Below, one piece after another: positions 43,149 through 51,720 of a stretch of DNA of 64,000 nucleotides; position 1 is the first letter of the stretch; each line of letters starts with the position of its first letter. The notes below the pieces were generated by a model, which saw nothing but the letters and a program-made list of their open reading frames with translations, searched no databases and was not told the origin of the DNA. A program made the position numbers and the translations under genes. The stretch spans positions 1 to 64,000 of the forward strand of contig NZ_WMDQ01000010.1 of the NCBI RefSeq assembly GCF_009707955.1. The letters run 5' to 3'. Source of the stretch: Flavobacterium sp. LC2016-13 (lineage in GTDB: Bacteria > Bacteroidota > Bacteroidia > Flavobacteriales > Flavobacteriaceae).

Positions 43149-44048
43149 TTATTTTTCGTCAAAAATTATTTTATTTTTTGAGACTTTTTTCGCCTCTAAA
43201 TGATACGTTGTGCTAATAATCTGCAAGGCTACATTTAAATCTTTAGCGGGTAATTTTCCTGTAAATAGTGAAACGGTATCTTTCGTATTTAATTCGATTG
43301 TAATATTATATTGCCTTTCAACTTCGTCTAATATGGTTCTGATATTTTCTTTATTAAAACAAATTTGATTGTCTATCCATTCTGGTTTCAATACACTTAC
43401 ATTTCTGTTAACTTGTCTGCCGTTTTCAAAACTAACGCTTTGTCCGTGCGTTAATAAAATTTGGGTATTTGCATAATTTACTTTTACGCGTCCTTCATAA
43501 CACACGACATCAAACCTGTTTTTTCTGGCTTTAACATTAAATTGAGTTCCCAAAACAGATACTTTTCCCAGACTGGTTTGTACTTCAAATCGTCTGCCTT
43601 TAGCAACTCTGAAATAAGCCTCACCTTTTAATTCGAGACGCCTGTTGTTGTTCCAGTTCCATTTTTTATAATTTATTTCAGAACCTGAGTTTAAAACTAC
43701 TTCAGAATTATCAGGTAATAAAAAAGTGGTTTTTTCTCCAAAATTTGCTGTCTGCGTCTGAGGCACAAAAAATTTCATAAAAAAGGTAATTCCAAGAGCT
43801 AAAATAAAAATAGCGGCTGCTCTAAACATCCAGTTTTTGTATAAAGGAATTACTTTTGGAGTTGCTTTTTTCTGGCTCAGAATATTCGACAACATAGCGT
43901 TTTCATCCAAATCACTTACTTCTAAATGATTTGTATAATTTTTTATCTTTTGGTATTTTTCAAAATCGGGACTTGCTTCAAATTCAGCTAATTCATCCGG
44001 AGATAAATCATCGTTAAGCCATTTAGCTAATAAGCGATTTTCTTTCAT
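43149..44048 (-). CDS. FecR-type anti-sigma factor
   Basis: The 299-residue inner-membrane protein has a short N-terminal cytoplasmic part (about 1-70), one membrane helix (about 76-93, MFRAAAIFILALGITFFMKF) and a periplasmic FecR domain (GEKTTFLLPDNSEVVLNSGSEINYKKWNWNNNRRLELKGEAYFRVAKG ... LGTQFNVKARKN). A C-terminal secretin-like DUF4974 part (LDEVERQYNITIELNTKD) follows. It holds the ECF sigma factor and receives the signal from the STN domain of the adjacent receptor. Confidence 0.94.
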   Translation of the reverse strand: MKENRLLAKWLNDDLSPDELAEFEASPDFEKYQKIKNYTNHLEVSDLDENAMLSNILSQKKATPKVIPLYKNWMFRAAAIFILALGITFFMKFFVPQTQTANFGEKTTFLLPDNSEVVLNSGSEINYKKWNWNNNRRLELKGEAYFRVAKGRRFEVQTSLGKVSVLGTQFNVKARKNRFDVVCYEGRVKVNYANTQILLTHGQSVSFENGRQVNRNVSVLKPEWIDNQICFNKENIRTILDEVERQYNITIELNTKDTVSLFTGKLPAKDLNVALQIISTTYHLEAKKVSKNKIIFDEK

Positions 44049-44097
44049 TGTACTCTATTATATTATTAAAACAATTAGAACGAAGTTTACCCTACTT

Positions 44098-44613
44098 TTA
44101 TAAATCAATTTCTTTGCGTAAGCTTAACAAAGCGAGATGAATGCGCTTTTCTACTGCCTTTACGCTAATGTTTAATTCTAAGGCAATTTCGCTGTATTTT
44201 TTTCCATCAATTCGGTGCATCAAAAAAGCAATGCGTTGTTTTTCGTTTAAGTTTTCAATGGCTTTCAAAAGTTTGGACTGAAATTGTTTTTCTTCCAGAA
44301 TATATTCCGGATTTTCGTTTGTTTTATCCAAACCTGTAAAGTTTTTTTCATATCTCAAAACAACTTTCTGGTGCGCAATTTCGTTCAGACTGCTATTATT
44401 TGCAATCGTATAAATATATGATTTTGCTTTTTCTAACGGTACCGAAGCACAGTTTTGCCAAAGTTTTACAAAGGCTTCCTGAGCTAAATCGTCTGCCTGA
44501 TCGATATTGCCAAATTTGTAAAAAAGAAAATTCCGAAGCGCTTTTATGTGACTTTTAAAAAAAGACGAAAAGATTATTTCATCACAAGTGTTTGATTGGG
44601 TTTTATTTGGCAT
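44098..44613 (-). CDS. FecI-type ECF sigma factor
   Basis: The 171-residue protein has sigma region 2 (FFKSHIKALRNFLFYKFGNIDQADDLAQEAFVKLWQNC, about 17-55) and region 4 (LKAIENLNEKQRIAFLMHRIDGKKYSEIALELNISVKAVEKRIHLAL, about 115-162), and no region 3, as in ECF factors. The gene precedes FecR with 49 nt between. A -7 box TACTTTTG lies at 44638-44645. It should redirect RNA polymerase to the receptor operon when the ligand is sensed. Confidence 0.94.
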   Translation of the reverse strand: MPNKTQSNTCDEIIFSSFFKSHIKALRNFLFYKFGNIDQADDLAQEAFVKLWQNCASVPLEKAKSYIYTIANNSSLNEIAHQKVVLRYEKNFTGLDKTNENPEYILEEKQFQSKLLKAIENLNEKQRIAFLMHRIDGKKYSEIALELNISVKAVEKRIHLALLSLRKEIDL

Positions 44614-44637
44614 TTGGATTTTTCAATTTGTACAATG

Positions 44638-44645
44638 CAAAAGTA
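44638..44645 (-). promoter_or_regulatory. -7 box for the FecI-type sigma gene
   Basis: The minus strand reads TACTTTTG, an exact TAnnTTTG match, 24 nt before the ATG at 44613. Confidence 0.5.
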
Positions 44646-44794
44646 TTTGTTTTTAGTTTAAGTAGGGTAAAAGCAAAGCTGATTGTTTTATATAAACATG
44701 AAATGCTATTTTCTTGTGATAATGAAGGGTTTAAAAAATTGAAACAGAAACCCTTGATGCCAAATTTATTAAAAAACAGTTTCTTAAATTTTAT

Positions 44795-44802
44795 TACCTT
44801 TG
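44795..44802 (+). promoter_or_regulatory. -7 box for the lipoprotein gene at 44816
   Basis: TACCTTTG fits TAnnTTTG exactly and lies only 13 nt before the ATG, leaving a very short leader. Confidence 0.5.
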
Positions 44803-44815
44803 TAAAAATATAAAT

Positions 44816-45838
44816 ATGTTCCCTTTCAAAAAATATTTATCAATAATAGTTTTCTTGTTTCTATTGTCTTGCCAAAATGAAATAGATGAGCAGGGTAATA
44901 ATACTGCACAAGGAACAGTTACTAATGCATCTCCTCTTACTACTTATTTGCAAAGGGTTGCAATGGTTCAGACCGTGCAGGATAATATAATCGACGGATC
45001 GACTTATTGTACCATAAAACTCCCTTATACGGTTACGGTTAATAATACTCAAATTGCTGTTAATACGACCGCAGATTATCAAAAAGTAGCAGACAATATC
45101 AACGCAAGTACTACGGATGATGATATTGTAAAAATTGATTTTCCGGTAACGATGGTGTACTATAATTACATCCAGAAAGTGATTCCCAATGAAGCTGATT
45201 TTGATTCTTTAATCAATTATTGGAATCAATATCCTGATCTTTTATCTAAAATAAACGGACTCAATATCAATTATCCTATAACAATTAATAGCTATAACAG
45301 CGCCAATCAAATTGCAAGTTCTCAATCTATAATAAGTGATCAGGCTTTTTTTAATTTTATAAAAAATTTGAATGCCAGTCAGTATATTTCATTACAATAT
45401 CCAATTTCGATAGTAGATTATCATGGTCAGACAAAATCGGTAACGAACAATTTAGAGTTCGAAAATGCTATAAAATATGCTATTGATTACTGCCCGGAAA
45501 ACAATATTGTAACGCTTGATTTGACAGAAGTGATAACAAAAGGTTCCTGGGAAATACCATATTTCTTTTCCGGTTCAGAAAAAACAGCTTCGTATACTGG
45601 ATATTCATTTGTTTTTAAAAGTGATAAATCAGTAGTTGCTACTAAAGGCGGCGTTTCAGAAACAGGTCAATGGGAAAATACAGTACAAAGTGGCGTTAAA
45701 GAATTAAAATTAACTTTTAGTTCAGATTTACTGAGTAAACTGAATAACGATTGGAAGTTATTTGAATTTAATAATTCACAAATACGATTACGCGACGTAA
45801 GCAATAGCACCAATTATCTTTATTTTGAAAAAAAATAA
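44816..45838 (+). CDS. Putative surface lipoprotein of unknown function
   Basis: The 340-residue protein has a lipoprotein signal ending FLFLLSC (Cys about 19), followed by a low-complexity Asn/Gln/Thr linker. Two similar segments carry IDFPVTMVYYNYIQKVIPNEADFDSLINYW and YPITINSYNSANQIASSQ, and a third at YPISIVDYHGQTKSVTNNLEFENAI; all share a Y/F-P-[VI]-x-[VI] strand then a hydroxyl-rich loop and helix, so it is probably a tandem repeat protein. The C-terminal 100 residues form a beta-rich lipocalin-like unit (TGYSFVFKSDKSVVATKGGVSETGQWE ... LYFEKK). No enzyme motif and no known family are recognised. Confidence 0.75.
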   Translation: MFPFKKYLSIIVFLFLLSCQNEIDEQGNNTAQGTVTNASPLTTYLQRVAMVQTVQDNIIDGSTYCTIKLPYTVTVNNTQIAVNTTADYQKVADNINASTTDDDIVKIDFPVTMVYYNYIQKVIPNEADFDSLINYWNQYPDLLSKINGLNINYPITINSYNSANQIASSQSIISDQAFFNFIKNLNASQYISLQYPISIVDYHGQTKSVTNNLEFENAIKYAIDYCPENNIVTLDLTEVITKGSWEIPYFFSGSEKTASYTGYSFVFKSDKSVVATKGGVSETGQWENTVQSGVKELKLTFSSDLLSKLNNDWKLFEFNNSQIRLRDVSNSTNYLYFEKK

Positions 45839-45850
45839 ATCCTGATAATT

Positions 45851-46378
45851 TTAAAGTTTCTTTTTGTTTTCTCTCTTCTTCTTGAAATAACTTTTATCAG
45901 CGATATAAATTGTTTTACGGACTTCACAAAACGTAATAGATTTTTCTTTATTGGTAAGGAAAGTCGTTTTTACGATTTCTAATTCATTTTGTTGAAGGAT
46001 CTTGTTTTTAATATCCTCCAGCTCTTCCAGCGTAAAAGTAAAATCGGCATATAAATCTTCTTTCGCCGGACGTTTAAAATAAATTTCGGCTGATTTATCC
46101 CAAACAACAAAATTTTGGTCTAAAAGATTCATCAGTTGAATCATCGGAATTGGATCTACGGCTGCAAACATACTTCCTCCAAAAATAGAGTTTACATAAT
46201 TTTTGTTTTTATAACTAATAGGAAGTTTTATCTGTACATGCAATAAATCATCTGATATATTGATGACTCTTGCGGTGCTTCTTCTGTACATAGGAGACAG
46301 ATTAAAGCCGTATTTAAAAAGTTTTGGTTTCCCAATATACTTAGATCCTATTGCTGCTAATGTTTGATATATTGACAT
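45851..46378 (-). CDS. DUF4442 hotdog-fold protein
   Basis: The 175-residue protein follows the DUF4442 pattern: an N-terminal helix, SPMYRRSTARVINISDDLLHVQIKLPISYKNKNYVNSIFGGSMFAAVDPIPMIQLMNLL (the hotdog helix with G-G-S-M) and AEIYFKRPAKEDLYADFTFTLEELEDI. The family is thioesterase-like, with no assigned substrate. It is distinct from the 150-residue member at 7005. The C-terminal tail is very Lys-rich (KSYFKKKRENKKKL). It converges on the lipoprotein gene with 12 nt between stops and no clear terminator. Confidence 0.85.
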   Translation of the reverse strand: MSIYQTLAAIGSKYIGKPKLFKYGFNLSPMYRRSTARVINISDDLLHVQIKLPISYKNKNYVNSIFGGSMFAAVDPIPMIQLMNLLDQNFVVWDKSAEIYFKRPAKEDLYADFTFTLEELEDIKNKILQQNELEIVKTTFLTNKEKSITFCEVRKTIYIADKSYFKKKRENKKKL

Positions 46379-46454
46379 TTATTATTTGTTTGAGGATTGC
46401 GATTAATTCTGGTTCTTGTTTTATTGACAAGGTATTTTTGTTTTAATTAGGTGT

Positions 46455-47180
46455 TTATTCCAGAGCCACTCCTTTTCTTGCGCGTTGTATATTTTTTGGC
46501 ATATTGTCTTTAATAATTTTTAAAGCTTCAATTGCGTTTCCTTCACCGAGATAATCTCTTGTATCATTTCTAACGACGTACTGTATTTTGTTATTAGGGT
46601 TTACGTCCAATCTATTTCCTTGGTCAAATTCTTTCCGTATTATATTAGGCATACCAGCTATGTCAAACGGATAACCTGTACATTTGCTAAAACATAAGGT
46701 ATCCATACTGGTAAATGGAAATAAGTTACTTAAAATTGGATCCTTAGCAGCTAAAATTATAAACTCACTAAGACCTGAATAATTATCATCTTTTTCTAAG
46801 AAACAGGTCCATATATATTCAATTTCCCGACCTTCATCAAATTCGGCTGCACCTTCTTCGCTGCGAACAAATGTGAAATTTTCGCAAAGTGATTTAGTTG
46901 TAACATCCTGACAAAGCCAAAAATCTAAAACTTTTGCAAGTTCTTGAATATCTTTTGCTCTTCCAACTGCTAAATAAACTCCATCTCTCCAAAAGTCAAG
47001 TCCGTAGTCTTTTTTATCTGTAATGCCAATCTGCGAGAATTTGTTTTCGTTTTCAACTATTGCTGAAGTAAGATTTATATGTTCTCCATTTTCTGAACCC
47101 AAAACTTTTAAACTAGAATTAATTCTTGCAAATTCTCTATTTAAAGCTACTGAAATTCCGCCGGTTTCTTTTATTTCCAT
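46455..47180 (-). CDS. DUF6193-like protein
   Basis: The 241-residue protein has the later half of the DUF6193 pattern: EIEYIWTCFLEKDDNYSGLSEFIILAAKDPILSNLFPFTSMDTLCFSKCTGYPFDIAGMPNII, then NKIQYVVRND ... LGEGNAIEALKIIKDNMP. DUF6193 is a poorly studied family sometimes placed near natural-product genes, mostly in Actinobacteria, so its presence here may be by transfer. The N-terminal half (VLDFWLCQDVTTKSLCENFTFV) is rich in Cys but has no CxxC. The assignment is from memory of the motif pattern. It follows the esterase gene by 12 nt in the same direction. Confidence 0.6.
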   Translation of the reverse strand: MEIKETGGISVALNREFARINSSLKVLGSENGEHINLTSAIVENENKFSQIGITDKKDYGLDFWRDGVYLAVGRAKDIQELAKVLDFWLCQDVTTKSLCENFTFVRSEEGAAEFDEGREIEYIWTCFLEKDDNYSGLSEFIILAAKDPILSNLFPFTSMDTLCFSKCTGYPFDIAGMPNIIRKEFDQGNRLDVNPNNKIQYVVRNDTRDYLGEGNAIEALKIIKDNMPKNIQRARKGVALE

Positions 47181-47192
47181 TAAAAATTATAA

Positions 47193-48347
47193 TTACTCGT
47201 TCTTTAATTTTTTAAGCATTTCCTTTCCTCCTTCATTTTTTGGGTTTATAACAATTGATTTTTCATAATTTTCAATTGCTAAGGCTTTTTGTCCGTTTAT
47301 CATATATGCTTCACCCATGCTGTCATAAACATTAAATGAATCTGGATGCAATCTAATATTTTGCTTAAAAAACTCGATTGCTTCTTCAATATGTTTAAAC
47401 CGAAGTTGCTGATAGCCACATTGATTTAGGAAATCTTCTGTTGGATTTATTGCATAACCAAACGCCTTAGATAATTTTTTAAAATGATTTTCTATATCCT
47501 TATATGAAATTTTATTTGGGTTAAGAAAAGCCTCTGTATGCCAATTGCTGTAAATAAATCGAAGTCCGTCATACATACTTTTGTAAGGTACAGAAAAGTG
47601 ATTTTCTTCTTTGTATGTTTTATAACTCCATTGAAAAGATTTTGGAGCAGACGTTTTTAATTGTTTGGTTAGCGTATCAACTCCTTGTGTGTTTTCATTT
47701 CCGATAGTCACAAAAAACGTATTTGAGAGTTGATTATTATTTTTAAGATAAGAACTGAAGTCTGACATTACTTTCTCTCTATTCTTATCGCCTGTTAAGG
47801 CCGGACTGATAATAATGGACGCCTGGAATAGATTTGGTGCCGTTTCATTTGCATAAATCCCAAAAAGTCCTCCCAATGAATGTGCTTCAAGAATTCGATA
47901 CGGTTGTGTTCTGTAGTTTTTATCAATGTACGGAACGAGTTCATCTTTTATAAAGCCCAGAAATTTTTCTGCACCGTTTTCTTTTAAGTCAAATGTTGGT
48001 GTAAAATCTCTTCCGCGGTTTGTATTTGGAATTCCCACAACAATCATTTTTGAAATAAAATTAGTCTCAAAATCAGAAAGAAAATCTACCATTTCTGAAA
48101 CATACTTAAAATGGCTTCCGCCGTCAAGTAAATATAAAACCGGATAAGTATCAGTTGAAGTGGCGTATTCTGGCGGTGTATGAATCCAAATTGTCCTGTC
48201 TTCGTTTATACTTTTAGAATGAAGTAAAATTTGTTGCTGATTGCTTGAAGGAATTGAGTCAATTGCTTGTCCGATTACATTTTTAGGAAACAGAAATAAC
48301 AACAATCCGCAAATGGAAAAAATAAATCTGTGAATGTCTTTTTTCAT
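47193..48347 (-). CDS. Exported esterase (Esterase D/IroE-like) with C-terminal TPR
   Basis: The 384-residue protein has an N-terminal signal segment (about 9-27) and an alpha/beta-hydrolase of the esterase D class (about 35-300): WIHTPPEYATSTDTYPVLYLLDGGSHFKYV, then the nucleophile elbow AHSLGG with Ser157, an A-x-S-x-G variant. Two TPR units at about 310-380 (HIEEAIEFFKQNIRLHPDSFNVYDSMGEAYMINGQKALAIENYEKSIVINPKN) follow. This layout resembles enterobactin-type esterases extended with TPRs in Bacteroidota. The ester substrate is unknown. Confidence 0.9.
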   Translation of the reverse strand: MKKDIHRFIFSICGLLLFLFPKNVIGQAIDSIPSSNQQQILLHSKSINEDRTIWIHTPPEYATSTDTYPVLYLLDGGSHFKYVSEMVDFLSDFETNFISKMIVVGIPNTNRGRDFTPTFDLKENGAEKFLGFIKDELVPYIDKNYRTQPYRILEAHSLGGLFGIYANETAPNLFQASIIISPALTGDKNREKVMSDFSSYLKNNNQLSNTFFVTIGNENTQGVDTLTKQLKTSAPKSFQWSYKTYKEENHFSVPYKSMYDGLRFIYSNWHTEAFLNPNKISYKDIENHFKKLSKAFGYAINPTEDFLNQCGYQQLRFKHIEEAIEFFKQNIRLHPDSFNVYDSMGEAYMINGQKALAIENYEKSIVINPKNEGGKEMLKKLKNE

Positions 48348-48657
48348 ATAAATCGTTTCTATTTATTAAAGTACAATTTGTTCTCGATCCAGTTGATATT
48401 GGTAGCAATCTGAAAATTTCAATCGCTTTGTTTACCTTTTGCATTCTGACTTAATTCTGATTCTTTTTTAACGCTAATATAAAATTAATTTAAATATAAG
48501 AATCAATTGTTTAATGTTAACAGACTTCGAAATCGATTTCATTTTGTAATCGATTAAATTTAAATTAACAAAAGTTAAACTTAAAAATAAATTAGTGTGT
48601 TGTTTTGTGTATTTTATTGGTTTATAGGTATATTTGTTTAATCAGTTATCCAAAACA
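48348..48657. other. Control region between esterase and response-regulator genes
   Basis: No gene is supported. Two ATCGAT-centred sites lie at 48529-48540 (GAAATCGATTTC, a perfect palindrome) and 48545-48557 (TGTAATCGATTAA), 17 bp apart, plus the promoter at 48604-48636. Confidence 0.6.
48604..48636 (+). promoter_or_regulatory. Promoter of the response-regulator gene
   Basis: TTTG at 48604-48607 and TATATTTG at 48629-48636 are separated by 21 nt, matching the Bacteroidota -33/-7 layout (TTTG, 19-21 nt, TAnnTTTG). The -7 box lies 22 nt before the ATG at 48658. Confidence 0.65.
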
Positions 48658-49290
48658 ATGAACAAAGATTTAAAGATACTATTAGTAGATGATCATGGTG
48701 TAGTCCGTCATGGAGTTTCAGTACTATTAAAAAAAGCTTTTGACAAAGTAACTATAACTCATGCTGATAATTTTGAAGATTTACTCAGCAAATTGAACCA
48801 AAATCATGATTTGATTTTCCTTGATATTAATCTTCCCGGAGGAAACAGTACCAAAATGATTGAAGAAATAAGGTTGAGACATCCTGATTTGCTAATAATG
48901 ATGTTTTCAGCTTATGATGAATCCAGATATGCTTTACGTTACATTCATGCAGGAGCAAATGGCTTTTTAAATAAATACAGCAAAGACGAAGAAATTATAA
49001 ATGCCGTAAAATCAATTCTTGAAACCGGAAAATATATAAGCGATGTTGTTAAAGATAAAATTGTGGAAAATGCTTTATTAAATAAGCCTATTAATCCACT
49101 GGAAAAATTATCAGACAGAGAAATAGAAGTGGCAGAACTTTTGGGAAACGGAGACGGAAATCTTGAAATTTCAAATAAATTAAAGATTCAAATGTCTACG
49201 GTGAGCACTCTTAAAAACAGAATCTTTGATAAACTCGGAATCAGTAACGTTGTAAGGTTAGTTGAGATTTTAGGGGTTTATAAAAACTAA
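48658..49290 (+). CDS. NarL/LuxR-type response regulator
   Basis: The 210-residue protein has a receiver domain (ILLVDDHGVVRHGVSVLLK; Asp 11 and 12, phosphoacceptor Asp56 in IFLDINLPGG) and a C-terminal LuxR helix-turn-helix (about 146-205: LSDREIEVAELLGNGDGNLEISNKLKIQMSTVSTLKNRIFDKLGI). The ATG at 48658 is used; a TTG at 48634 would extend it over the promoter. No histidine kinase is adjacent, so the partner lies elsewhere. The ATCGAT sites upstream may be for another regulator. Confidence 0.94.
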   Translation: MNKDLKILLVDDHGVVRHGVSVLLKKAFDKVTITHADNFEDLLSKLNQNHDLIFLDINLPGGNSTKMIEEIRLRHPDLLIMMFSAYDESRYALRYIHAGANGFLNKYSKDEEIINAVKSILETGKYISDVVKDKIVENALLNKPINPLEKLSDREIEVAELLGNGDGNLEISNKLKIQMSTVSTLKNRIFDKLGISNVVRLVEILGVYKN

Positions 49291-49951
49291 ATTATTTTCT
49301 TTTTTTAATAGAGTACTTTTATTCAATATCCAACTTAGTTTGGATTTTTTTGTTTTTGATCATCACTACATTAAAAAAAATGACATTAAATTTTTACAAT
49401 TTACATTATTTTCAATTCAATGAAAAACCTATTGTAAAGTAATACTTGCAATGAAAAAGTTAAATTTTTAAATCTGCAAATCTTTACTGTTTTTCAATCT
49501 CAAATTATAAAATATCTTCCTGTTTTCCTTTTGCTAGGTTATTAGTCCGAATGTTTTGGGTTTCCATTATGTTTACAGTACTCATTACTAATTTTACTTT
49601 AAGTAAGATCAAATTCAAAATAAGATTTCTCCTATTTTCCTTACTTTAGATACTAAAGCAACGAACAGTTGTAGAATTAATTCTACATGCAATCTGAAAA
49701 TTTGCTACAAATTTATACGCAGATAAAAATGACTTTTGCGCGTTAATTTATTTCAAAAAAATAAGACTCATTAATTTTTTAAAATTGAAATATAACCAAG
49801 TATTACAGGAACCAATTGTAATATAAATGATGCAATTCCAGACTAAATAATAAACTATTAAACTAAATAACCCAATTAATAAACCTTAATTGAAAATATT
49901 ACGTATTTGATTGAAAAACAAACGGTATAAGAATTAATAATTAAGAATCGC
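49291..49951. other. 661-bp intergenic region with palindromes
   Basis: No gene is supported. It holds the terminator at 49327-49353 and a perfect 18-bp palindrome TGTAGAATTAATTCTACA at 49670-49687. A second AT-rich symmetric stretch with CTTACTTTAGATACTAAAG lies just upstream of it (about 49639-49658). It could be a regulatory region for the Ppx-like gene. Confidence 0.55.
49327..49353 (+). terminator. Intrinsic terminator after the response regulator
   Basis: ATCCAA, loop CTTAG-type, TTTGGAT then seven T. Confidence 0.7.
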
Positions 49952-51040
49952 ATGCAAAAAAAATACTTATTGAAATTATCTTTTCTCTTTTTCCTCTTTT
50001 TCATTTCTTTTGGTGCATTTGCGCAAAAGAGTGTTTATGCCGGAATTGAAATAGGAAGTAAGGGAATTAAAATTTCAGTGATTGAGGTAAATAATATCAA
50101 AAAAGGAGATTACGATATCTTGGGGTATTGGACAGAAAATGTAGGTATTGCCAAAGGTATTTCTATTGATGGTAATCTTGCCCAAGAAGATATAAACAAC
50201 GCAGGAGCTGTAGTTTTTGAAAATCTTTCGAAAATTAAAAAACAATATAATGTACCGGACGAATTTATTTATATAGTTGCTTCTTCGGGAGTGGCATTGG
50301 CTCATAATACGCAAGCTTTAAGCGATAAGATTAAAACTTTAACGAATAAGGAACTTGATTTTATTAGTGTAGAAGCAGAGGGCAAAATGCTTTTAAAAGG
50401 TTCTATTCCTTCAACAGATTATCAGGATGCTATTGTTCTTGACATTGGCGGTGGTAATACAAAAGGTGGTTATGTAGATATGGTTAATGATAAATTTGAG
50501 TTTTTTCCTCTAAAACTAGATTTCGGTACCATCACACTTACCGAAGCAATTAATAAAACAATTGTAATTCCCAGAGAAATAAATGATATGAGAGTTTACA
50601 AGGAAAAATCGTTTGAGTATGCACCGCTTTTAAGAGATAAAATAAAAGAGATGCTTCGAACGAAACCTCAATTAGTTGAGAAAAAGAAAATATATCTGTC
50701 TGGTGGGGCAATTTGGGCATTTACAACTTTGTATTACAATGAAATTAACGAAGATCATTTTATTCCATTAAAAATGGAAGATGTTATAGATTATGATGCT
50801 GTTTTGAAGAATAACTTTATTAAGTATGAAAACTTAGCTAAAACAAGCAAAGAAGTAGATAAAGTGATCAATACTTATAGTCAGAAGCATTTAATTTCTG
50901 CCAATAATATTTTAATCGCCTGTCTTGAAAGTATTCCTAATTTGAAATCAAAGAAGATATATTTTGCAAAAGAAGGACAAATAGCATGGTTAGTTTCTTA
51001 CGTTGTTGATCGCTCTAAAAAGATTAAAAATAATTTTTAG
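49952..51040 (+). CDS. Exported Ppx/GppA-like (ASKHA fold) protein
   Basis: The 362-residue protein has a clear signal peptide (MQKKYLLKLSFLFFLFFISF, cleavage after GAFAQ at about 25) and then an actin-like ATPase-fold domain of the Ppx/GppA exopolyphosphatase type: the first phosphate loop YAGIEIGSKGIKISVIEV, ASSGVALAHNT (corresponding to the A-T-x-x-R region) and the second loop IVLDIGGGNTKGG. Members are normally cytoplasmic and act on polyphosphate or pppGpp, so an exported form is unusual. The usual E-A-x-L motif appears as VEAEGKML. Its substrate outside the cytoplasm is unknown. A roadblock-like gene follows. Confidence 0.82.
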   Translation: MQKKYLLKLSFLFFLFFISFGAFAQKSVYAGIEIGSKGIKISVIEVNNIKKGDYDILGYWTENVGIAKGISIDGNLAQEDINNAGAVVFENLSKIKKQYNVPDEFIYIVASSGVALAHNTQALSDKIKTLTNKELDFISVEAEGKMLLKGSIPSTDYQDAIVLDIGGGNTKGGYVDMVNDKFEFFPLKLDFGTITLTEAINKTIVIPREINDMRVYKEKSFEYAPLLRDKIKEMLRTKPQLVEKKKIYLSGGAIWAFTTLYYNEINEDHFIPLKMEDVIDYDAVLKNNFIKYENLAKTSKEVDKVINTYSQKHLISANNILIACLESIPNLKSKKIYFAKEGQIAWLVSYVVDRSKKIKNNF

Positions 51041-51157
51041 TATTCAGAAAAAAAGAAAAACAGCTTTTTAAAACAAATTTAATCTCTGTTTAATTGTTCG
51101 CAAACATTTAGACGTCATTGAAATATATAAATAAACAATAATTTAAAACAATTTAAT

Positions 51158-51532
51158 ATGTCAGATTTTTTACAACAATTTGGGGATGAAGTTAAAAAAA
51201 ACATTCCTGGTTATATCGCAGTTGCCGTAACCGAAATTAAAAGTGGTATTTCTTATTTTAGTGACTCTTCTGTTGCTAGTTTTGATCCTGAATTGGCTTC
51301 AGCCTTTAACTTAGAAGTGGTAAAAGCTAAATTAAATGCAATTAGTGCTTTAGGATTAGATCAAAATATTGATGATATCATGATTACACTTACGAATCAA
51401 ATTCACATTATCGACATTTCAGAAAACAATGAATATTTTATTTATTTGGCTGTAGATTCTAATAAAGCAAATTTAGGAATGACAAAAGCACTTTTGAATA
51501 GATTTAAAAAAGATATTACTGAAAAAATGTAA
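51158..51532 (+). CDS. Roadblock/LC7-like domain protein
   Basis: The 124-residue protein has no signal peptide. Its pattern, an N-terminal helix, GYIAVAVTEIKSGISYFSDSSVASFDPELASAFNLEVVKAKLNAI, then IMITLTNQIHIIDISENNEYFIYLAVDSNKANLGMTKALLNRFKKDI, follows the beta-alpha-beta order of roadblock/LC7 domains (as in MglB). Those domains often regulate small GTPases, but no GTPase gene is adjacent. It follows the Ppx-like gene by 117 nt in the same direction and may share its transcript. Its role is unknown. Confidence 0.65.
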   Translation: MSDFLQQFGDEVKKNIPGYIAVAVTEIKSGISYFSDSSVASFDPELASAFNLEVVKAKLNAISALGLDQNIDDIMITLTNQIHIIDISENNEYFIYLAVDSNKANLGMTKALLNRFKKDITEKM

Positions 51533-51631
51533 TTTCATTTTTTACTAATTCTTTTAAACTTTGCCTCAAATAGTTACCTTTTAAATCTACTTTAAATTTT
51601 TAGTTGAAACTCTTGATGTAAAATGAATATA

Positions 51632-51670
51632 AAAAAAGCTCGTTGAAATTATTTTTCAACGAGCTTTTTT
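51632..51670. terminator. Bidirectional intrinsic terminator
   Basis: AAAAAAGCTCGTTGAAA, short loop, TTTCAACGAGCTTTTTT; a strong 17-bp stem serving the plus-strand roadblock-like gene and the minus-strand MFS gene. Confidence 0.92.
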
Positions 51671-51720
51671 GTTTAAAGTAATTAGTGTTTTTCTACTCAA
51701 GCTATTTTTTGTAAACCCTA

